A stretch of 32,688 nt of DNA from a virus. The stretch is from positions 1-32,688 of the IMG/VR virus record IMGVR_UViG_3300036715_002412; one strand, written 5' to 3'. Position 1 is the first letter of the stretch. The number at the start of each line of letters is the position of its first letter. Below the pieces are notes generated by a model. The model was given only the letters and a program-made list of their open reading frames with translations, was not told the origin of the DNA and did no database searches. Of this stretch, positions 28,602 through 32,688 are shown one piece after another. The translations under genes and the position numbers were made by a program.

Positions 28602-30128
28602 TCATGTTTCCAGCCAATCCATCGGTATCCAAAACGCAACAACCTTGCTTGTTCCAGCCGCAGGATAATCAAGCGGAGACCAAATCGGGCTGTAAATCGT
28701 CCAACCGTTCGGAGTGGGATTGTATGTATTGTTTGGGTTGTGCACAGCCGAGCATTGCTGTATCAGATGCGGTGCGGTGTCGTGCGAATACTTACCCCAA
28801 TCCGCCTTTCTGTAACACACCAAGCGGCCAAGCAACATGTCCGTTTTGCCAGACGAGTTCGGTAATTTGATGCTTGCCGTTTTTTGCGCGTCAATCATAA
28901 CTTTCTCTCCGCCAAATAAAAGTTGTCCCCACTTCATTGTTTCCGCGGATTGCCAATCTGGAGCATCGCCAAAATACGGTCTGCCAGATGGTGCATAAAG
29001 CCAGTTCATCTTTTGGCTGACCGTCCCGTCCGATTGTGGGAACTGCAAAGACGCAAGATGATTGATGGCGGACTTGTCAAGTTTAAGGAAATAACTTACG
29101 GAATCTGTCAACTGAATATCGCCGTTATCAAACTCATAACATAATCTGATAACCTGAAAGTTACTATCAATGGACGGCCAACCCGCAAGGTCATAAAACC
29201 CATTAGATGTTTGTAACAGATGCGGGTCTCCCCATTTACGGACGGTATAAACTGTTTCCGTTGCCGTTGGTGTTGGTGGAGTCGGTGGGGGGAGTGTTGT
29301 TACTGGCGCAGGTGTGAACGCATCCAACCGCGCAGTTGCGTTTGCGTCTGCGCTGGAAACGATGATTGTCGCGTCACTTGCTGGCGTGCTGAATGTGAAC
29401 ACGAATTTCTTATTAGTTTGAATCGGTGTTGGGGGTGGGGGTGTTGAGCCACCTTGCAGTTTCGTCGCAAGTTCGTCCGACATCCAGTTAAGGTCATTGG
29501 CCAGATACCCATTAGACCGTCCATTTTGGCTATACTGCCAAAGTGCGACATCTTCGACTGTCCATCCCGATGGAATAACAGAAGCAGGTGGGGCTGTAAA
29601 ATTGGTTGGGTCTGTTGGATACCACGCCAACCACAACGGATAATTTTTCGTCCATGATGGCGGTTGCAACGCGAAGAATTTACTCGCGACGCGTGTCTTT
29701 ACAAATTCCCAATAATGAACGGATGTGTAAATGAACGGAGTCTTGCCCGCGCCAGCAGCAATTCGGTCAAGCATCTCTTTGATGCTGCTTTGCCATGCAA
29801 CATTGCCATATCTGCCGCCATAATCTGCAAGCAAATCAATCTCGATATCTAGCGCACAGATATCCGCGCCACCACATTTATTCCACACACTCAAAAAAAG
29901 TGCCGCTTGTTCTGCTGCGCCTTCTGGAGCAGCAAAATGATACAAGCCAGTCTTTTTTCCTGCCGCGCGAGCTTGTTTGATAAAATTAACAGCTTGCGGG
30001 TCTTCCGCTCTTTCGTGATCCGCCGATTGACCGGACGCTTTGAAGATTGCCAAAATCACGTTGGGGTCATTGAGATTGATTGGTGCTTCGCCGGAATAGT
30101 AATCAACCGCTCTATAAAGTGGAGTCAT
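28602..30128 (-). CDS. GH25-family lysozyme (probable endolysin) with C-terminal domain
   Basis: 508 residues. The N-terminal 215 are a GH25 muramidase barrel: D9 near the start (YRAVDYYSG), IFKASGQ, GLYHFA, ALDIEID with D94 and E96 (catalytic pair), FIYTSVHYW, and WQYSQNG toward the end. A Thr/Pro linker (STPPPPTPIQ), a small beta domain and a second linker lead to a C-terminal domain of about 210 residues, perhaps for wall binding. No signal peptide, so export needs a holin. It is richer in GC than the backbone, suggesting recent transfer. AAAGGAAATAAA is its ribosome site. Promoter and hairpin lie upstream at 30200-30258. Confidence 0.85.
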   Translation of the reverse strand: MTPLYRAVDYYSGEAPINLNDPNVILAIFKASGQSADHERAEDPQAVNFIKQARAAGKKTGLYHFAAPEGAAEQAALFLSVWNKCGGADICALDIEIDLLADYGGRYGNVAWQSSIKEMLDRIAAGAGKTPFIYTSVHYWEFVKTRVASKFFALQPPSWTKNYPLWLAWYPTDPTNFTAPPASVIPSGWTVEDVALWQYSQNGRSNGYLANDLNWMSDELATKLQGGSTPPPPTPIQTNKKFVFTFSTPASDATIIVSSADANATARLDAFTPAPVTTLPPPTPPTPTATETVYTVRKWGDPHLLQTSNGFYDLAGWPSIDSNFQVIRLCYEFDNGDIQLTDSVSYFLKLDKSAINHLASLQFPQSDGTVSQKMNWLYAPSGRPYFGDAPDWQSAETMKWGQLLFGGEKVMIDAQKTASIKLPNSSGKTDMLLGRLVCYRKADWGKYSHDTAPHLIQQCSAVHNPNNTYNPTPNGWTIYSPIWSPLDYPAAGTSKVVAFWIPMDWLET

Positions 30129-30199
30129 TTTATTTCCTTTCTAAATTTAAATTATATGAAATATGATGAATTTTTTGAAAAATCCCCTTTATTCAAGGC

Positions 30200-30224
30200 A
30201 AAAAAACCCATGTTTTCACATGGG
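30200..30224 (-). terminator. Perfect hairpin with U-tract immediately after a promoter
   Basis: CCCATGT, GAAA tetraloop, ACATGGG, then seven T on the minus strand: a textbook intrinsic terminator. It begins about five bases after the -10 box at 30230, almost at the predicted transcript start. It may end the upstream gene's transcript, act as an early attenuator, or serve as an operator dyad. Confidence 0.75.
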
Positions 30225-30229
30225 AAAAG

Positions 30230-30258
30230 ATTATACACGATTTTGCCTATTTTGTCAA
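30230..30258 (-). promoter_or_regulatory. Consensus sigma-70 promoter upstream of the endolysin
   Basis: TTGACA, 17 bases, TATAAT on the minus strand; closely related to the promoter at 25600-25628. Confidence 0.85.
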
Positions 30259-30305
30259 TATCCAATGGCATAGTTATAATTTCATTTTATGAAAAGCTCC
30301 CATTG

Positions 30306-30629
30306 CTATTCATGAAAATCTCCTTTTATCAACTCATTGATTTTAATTTCACGAATTTTATTCTTGATATCTGACATTTTTAATTTTTCAGCTTCTAAAA
30401 AAACAGAAATCGCTTCTGATTCATCTTTACCAACATAAAGAGGATAAGTTAACTCAATTTCAGTATCGCCATTTCCAAACACCGAATATTCAATATCATT
30501 ATTCTCACCAGACACAAACATTCTACAGGCATTGCCAGCAATATGATAATTTTCAAGTAAAAGCAGTTCCTCTATATTTTTTGGATTCTCGATCTTGTCA
30601 ATTTGTACCTGCAAATTTTCTATTGTCAT
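30306..30629 (-). CDS. Small acidic unknown protein
   Basis: 107 residues from ATG at 30629, preceded by AAAGGAGAAAAT. A helical start, a beta middle (DIEYSVFGNGDTEIELTYPLYVG) and a helical, charged end (IKNKIREIKINELIKGDFHE). Family unknown. Its AT-rich sequence matches the phage backbone, unlike the endolysin and cassettes on either side. A longer frame to 30662 exists but lacks a ribosome site. Confidence 0.65.
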   Translation of the reverse strand: MTIENLQVQIDKIENPKNIEELLLLENYHIAGNACRMFVSGENNDIEYSVFGNGDTEIELTYPLYVGKDESEAISVFLEAEKLKMSDIKNKIREIKINELIKGDFHE

Positions 30630-30703
30630 ATTTTCTCCTTTATATTGATTGAGTTTGCACATGCTCGGTCTTGTTTGTAACCTATCTTCCCAGAAAGTCT
30701 CAA

Positions 30704-30733
30704 CAAGCTCCCCATCAAAACTAGGGGAGCTTG
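30704..30733. terminator. GC-rich hairpin at the end of the third cassette island
   Basis: CAAGCTCCCC and GGGGAGCTTG (10 pairs) with a 10-base loop lie 20 bases after the stop of the last cassette gene. No U-run follows, so it may stabilise or end the message inefficiently. It separates cassette DNA from the backbone gene downstream. Confidence 0.6.
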
Positions 30734-30752
30734 CTAATGCTAGATAAATTTA

Positions 30753-30896
30753 TTACAATTTTCTAAATTCTCTACGGAAAAAAATAAACAAAACCACACA
30801 TGCAATAGCGGCAGCAATTTTTGCATAAATGTTATCAAAAGATAATATAGCAAACATGCTCCACCAGCCAACATTCCACATAAGAAAACCTCTCAT
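30753..30896 (-). CDS. Small membrane protein, cassette gene
   Basis: 47 residues from ATG at 30896 with AAAGGAAGG before it. Two hydrophobic stretches (FLMWNVGWWSMFAILSF and AKIAAAIACVVLFIFF) and a basic end (RREFRKL). Not recognised. An in-frame extension to 30941 would translate a degenerate attC relic. It is the last cassette-like gene before the backbone. Confidence 0.58.
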   Translation of the reverse strand: MRGFLMWNVGWWSMFAILSFDNIYAKIAAAIACVVLFIFFRREFRKL

Positions 30897-30909
30897 TTGA
30901 ACCTTCCTT

Positions 30910-31182
30910 TCAGCAGCGTGCTTGGACAGCAAGCCATGCATAGAATTGTTGAATTAGTGCAAACTCTTTCGGGGATAGTGTATTGCATTCCAAAGAATAC
31001 CTAACAGATAAATTTTCTTTGCCAAAAAGTTCTTCGCACTTCACACACCTATTCACCGGCATACTTGCTTTTGCGCGAAGGTCTGCGAGTTGTTCAAATG
31101 CTTCTTCTATTGCATATGGATGGGTTTCAATTATTCCCCATTTTCCATCGCGCGCCCATTCCAGGACTTCATCAATTTGCAT
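30910..31182 (-). CDS. Small unknown protein with CxxC, internal start of the fused frame
   Basis: 90 residues from ATG at 31182, which has its own AAAGGAAGTAAT site. Helical N-terminal half (IDEVLEWARDGKWGIIE; AFEQLADLRAKAS), a CxxC (C46, C49 in NRCVKCEELFG) and a helical tail. It ends at the degenerate core GTCCAAG. The independent ribosome site supports this as the ancestral second cassette gene. Not recognised. Confidence 0.5.
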   Translation of the reverse strand: MQIDEVLEWARDGKWGIIETHPYAIEEAFEQLADLRAKASMPVNRCVKCEELFGKENLSVRYSLECNTLSPKEFALIQQFYAWLAVQARC

Positions 31183-31458
31183 ATTACTTCCTTTCTGGAA
31201 CATCAAACGGTTTGCGTTGACCTTCGTTGATTTCCTGTGAGGCAGATTACAGGTGGGACAAACTGCTGGATTGTTAACATCAAATCCAGGAAATCTACAA
31301 GCACATAACATGGTTTGTTGTTCATCTTGTTGAATAACTTCTTTGAGAGTGGCGATTTCACTTTCTGCCTGATGCAACTTTGCAAGCGTTACGTTTAGCG
31401 CACCCCGACAATTGCCATGCAAAACTATTAGCTTATTCAATTCAGTTGTTGTGTTCAT
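30910..31458 (-). CDS. Two cassette genes fused in one frame
   Basis: 182 residues from ATG at 31458 (AAAAGGAG site). The first 85 residues form a coiled helix plus a Cys cluster (LCACRFPGFDVNNPAVCPTC: C52, C54, C67, C70), a likely zinc finger. The frame then passes through a degenerate attC arm (ACGCAAACCGTTTGATG, 31202-31218) and continues into the next cassette gene, whose own start is internal at 31182. Loss of the first stop codon together with most of the attC site explains the fusion. Whether one or two proteins are made is open. Family unknown. Confidence 0.55.
   Translation of the reverse strand: MNTTTELNKLIVLHGNCRGALNVTLAKLHQAESEIATLKEVIQQDEQQTMLCACRFPGFDVNNPAVCPTCNLPHRKSTKVNANRLMFQKGSNMQIDEVLEWARDGKWGIIETHPYAIEEAFEQLADLRAKASMPVNRCVKCEELFGKENLSVRYSLECNTLSPKEFALIQQFYAWLAVQARC
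30914..30927 (-). repeat. Degenerate attC half site
   Basis: Gene-orientation GTCCAAGCACGCTGC resembles GTCCAACAAAGCGTGC of other sites but has AAG for AAC. It lies at the stop of one small gene and 18 bases before the next start. Confidence 0.35.
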
Positions 31459-31479
31459 AAAACTCCTTTTGTAAGTTCT

Positions 31480-31618
31480 ATCCAACAAGTTGCTTTGCTG
31501 GCTGGTGGGCGATGAAAGTATCCGCTTTAGGAGCAATAAAGTCTTCGAGTGTAGATTGACTCGATGGGGGAGGAAGAATTCTAGCCCGCCACACGTCAAT
31601 CTGCACGCTTTGTTAGCC
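31480..31618 (-). repeat. attC site
   Basis: GGCTAACAAAGCGTGCAG opens and CTTGTTGGAT closes (GTTGGAT fits GTTRRRY). Length 139 bases. AGATTGAC pairs with GTCAATCT and GGCGGGC with GCCCACC inside. The stop of the upstream gene is in the opening core; the next ATG follows after 22 bases. Confidence 0.7.
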
Positions 31619-31873
31619 ACCTATGTGATTGGTAGCCTCGCCATTCGGATTGCGTGAGACATAGGCAATCCACTCCGCACCATCATACTGAGCAGGAAAA
31701 TAAACAAACTTCTCTGACCACGCTGTAAATGGTTTGCCATTCGTACTGCCATAGCCATTATCAAACTTCACATCAAGTTCTTCTTGTGACAGTGTGATTT
31801 TTGTGTTCTCAAATGTATCACCAGTCTCAACGAACACTTTTTCAAACATTTTGCGCCAAGTTACTTCTGACAT
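31613..31873 (-). CDS. Integron-cassette-type conserved protein
   Basis: 86 residues. The C-terminus DGAEWIAYVSRNPNGEATNHIGG resembles a protein often met in integron cassettes (typically ...EWV.SVPRNPC...HIGG), which supports the cassette reading independently of the attC cores. Function unknown. AAAAGGAGTAAATC precedes the ATG; the TAA stop lies in GGCTAAC. The GTCTAAT-type core of the upstream site is 27 bases before the start. Confidence 0.68.
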   Translation of the reverse strand: MSEVTWRKMFEKVFVETGDTFENTKITLSQEELDVKFDNGYGSTNGKPFTAWSEKFVYFPAQYDGAEWIAYVSRNPNGEATNHIGG

Positions 31874-31899
31874 GATTTACTCCTTTTGAAAGATAGGTG

Positions 31900-31987
31900 G
31901 TCTAATGGTTTGCGTTAGTGACTTGCGCCGCCAACTACTTTACTTTTAAGCACGACGAGTGCAAGTACGCTGCGCGCTTCATTGTTT
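31900..31987 (-). repeat. attC-like site, degenerate cores
   Basis: Opens AAACAATGAAGCGCGCAG and closes CGCAAACCATTAGAC. ACTTGC pairs with GCAAGT inside. The closing core has ATTAG for GTTAG and the opening one ACAATG for CTAAC, so it may no longer recombine. Confidence 0.5.
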
Positions 31988-32179
31988 TATATACCTACCA
32001 GCCTCAGCCTTTTGACATAAATCAATTAGATATTTATGTGCATCATCAAGACTTTTACTACTGGCAATCCACAAAGATTCTGCAATATCATCAACCCTCT
32101 GGGACAGATTTTCATTTTTGCATTCAACAGCCATTGTGCGCTTGATGCAATCTGATATACAGGTTATTGTTGATGGCAT
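31979..32179 (-). CDS. Small helical protein, cassette gene
   Basis: 66 residues, helical, with three cysteines (TCISDCIKR; LCQKAE). No motif recognised. GTGAAAGGAAATGATAAACC stands before the ATG at 32179. The TGA stop overlaps the opening arm of the next attC-like site, as in the neighbours. Confidence 0.6.
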   Translation of the reverse strand: MPSTITCISDCIKRTMAVECKNENLSQRVDDIAESLWIASSKSLDDAHKYLIDLCQKAEAGRYIKQ

Positions 32180-32205
32180 GGTTTATCATTTCCTTTCACA
32201 AAGCA

Positions 32206-32229
32206 AACTAATGGTTTGCGTCACTTGCT
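32206..32229 (-). repeat. attC right-half relic
   Basis: Gene-orientation AAGTGACGCAAACCATTAGTT matches the closing arm of the site at 31900 (CGCAAACCATTAG). The opening arm is missing; only 41 bases separate the two genes. Confidence 0.45.
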
Positions 32230-32430
32230 TTTCTTTTCAAATAAATCAACATATTCCTGAGTAGCAAGCCCATAAATATAAGCAAACCAATCGAGGGCGA
32301 GAATAGTACCAACCACGCCCCAAACCCACCCCCCCGCATGGAATTTATCGAGCAACAAATAACAGATAAGCGAGAACTGCAAAGGCATACGAACGGGCAA
32401 ATTCTTTTCTGCAATAACTTTTGTTTTCAT
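32221..32430 (-). CDS. Small two-span membrane protein, cassette gene
   Basis: 69 residues. Hydrophobic segments at about 16-28 (LQFSLICYLLLDKF) and 33-55 (GWVWGVVGTILALDWFAYIYGL), basic N-terminus. GGAGAAAAT precedes the ATG at 32430. An overlapping frame starting at 32414 is less likely because it lacks a ribosome site. Not recognised. Confidence 0.6.
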   Translation of the reverse strand: MKTKVIAEKNLPVRMPLQFSLICYLLLDKFHAGGWVWGVVGTILALDWFAYIYGLATQEYVDLFEKKSK

Positions 32431-32455
32431 ATTTTCTCCTTTCCTTTCAAGAAGT

Positions 32456-32548
32456 AAATTAAAGGTTTATGTTGGGCGCGTGGAACGAACGGCTCGAATT
32501 TCAAATAACGTTGGTCACACCACACGTCAACTGCACGCTGTGTTAACC
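32456..32548 (-). repeat. attC-like site
   Basis: Opens GGTTAACACAGCGTGCAG and shares TTGACGTGTGG with the site at 31480; closes ACATAAACCTTTAATT with a degraded core. The stop of the upstream gene lies in the opening core. Confidence 0.55.
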
Positions 32549-32688
32549 CGCACGCCAATAGGCGAAATGTGGAGACCATGTTTGAACCTGCCAGCAATGA
32601 CGCTTGCCATTGAAGATTATGAACGCCGCAGGATGTGCCAGGTTCGCGCCGAACCAAAGATTAAAGATACCTACCCTAAAAGACCACT
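32543..32688 (-). CDS. C-terminal end of a cassette gene, start beyond window
   Basis: The open frame enters from the right edge and ends at a TAA inside GGTTAAC. Its visible 47 residues include IFNLWFGANLAHPAAFIIFNG and WSPHFAYWRAG, Trp- and Phe-rich. The stop placement in the attC core, as in neighbouring cassettes, favours this frame over a longer overlapping one that would run on through the attC site. Family unknown. Confidence 0.5.
   Translation of the reverse strand, partial: WSFRVGIFNLWFGANLAHPAAFIIFNGKRHCWQVQTWSPHFAYWRAG

Noticed and set aside
28580-28870. Plus-strand open frames across the endolysin gene
   Set aside because: They are antisense to a clear GH25 gene with intact motifs and carry no ribosome sites.
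31459-31620. N-terminal extension of the fused cassette frame
   Set aside because: Its codons are the attC site 31480-31618; AAAAGGAG directly before the ATG at 31458 marks the true start.
32427-32657. 76-codon minus-strand frame at the right edge
   Set aside because: Much of it translates an attC-like site and it has no ribosome site; the overlapping frame ending at 32543 stops in the core as neighbouring cassette genes do.
1-32688. CRISPR array or insertion sequence
   Set aside because: No evenly spaced direct repeats with unique spacers and no transposase or terminal inverted repeats were found; the only repeat cluster (22557-23082) is irregular and lies in coding-like DNA.

Overview
The window reads as part of a large tailed-phage (or phage-plasmid) genome. 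Nearly every gene lies on the minus strand, the backbone is very AT-rich, genes are packed with short gaps or 1-8 base overlaps, and the content is phage-like: RecJ exonuclease, TOPRIM primase, DnaB-type helicase, Sak4-like recombinase, a putative ssDNA-binding protein, several DNA methyltransferases, a tRNA group, an RNA-repair set, a tyrosine recombinase, a DUF932 protein and a GH25 endolysin. No structural or packaging genes are visible. The host cannot be named. Strong AAGGAG ribosome sites and near-perfect TTGACA/TATAAT promoters indicate a bacterium with ordinary sigma-70 transcription.

Layout, in the direction of transcription (right to left). Positions 1-7,200: replication and recombination module. 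7,380-10,100: four tRNA genes (Gln TTG, Arg TCT, CAT, Ile TAT), a C5-cytosine methyltransferase, a possible small RNA and several strong hairpins. 10,119-10,997: a Dam-type methyltransferase. 11,050-12,300: a more GC-rich island of short genes and attC-like sites. 12,640-18,470: a cysteine-peptidase-like protein, a kinase-HD end-healing enzyme, a T4 Rnl1-type RNA ligase split by one in-frame stop codon, a second Dam-type enzyme and the recombinase. 18,560-21,500: small unknown genes and DUF932. 22,083-25,515: an operon with membrane, lipoprotein and DUF2227 proteins, containing a repeat-rich stretch with disturbed reading frames. 25,725-28,500: a second attC-bearing island that includes two beta-class methyltransferases. 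28,602-30,128: endolysin. 30,753-32,688: a third island of small cassette genes.

The main result is that three separate stretches look like integron gene-cassette arrays. They hold short minus-strand genes, most with their own AAGGAG site, many ending inside a core such as GGCTAAC, GTCTAAC or GTCCAAC. Imperfect inverted-repeat sites follow, closing with cores such as GTTGGGC, GTTGGAT or GTTATCC. No integron integrase is present, and the one tyrosine recombinase is shorter than IntI and of XerC/D or phage type. The arrays therefore resemble CALINs (clusters of attC sites lacking an integrase) placed between phage modules. One starts just downstream of a strong promoter.

Other points of note are an in-frame TAA between motifs III and IV of the RNA ligase, two candidate -1 frameshift sites, seven direct repeats falling in all three reading phases, a near-leaderless operon start, and a promoter followed within a few bases by a perfect hairpin plus U-tract. 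All calls come from reading the sequence and known family motifs; no searches were run.
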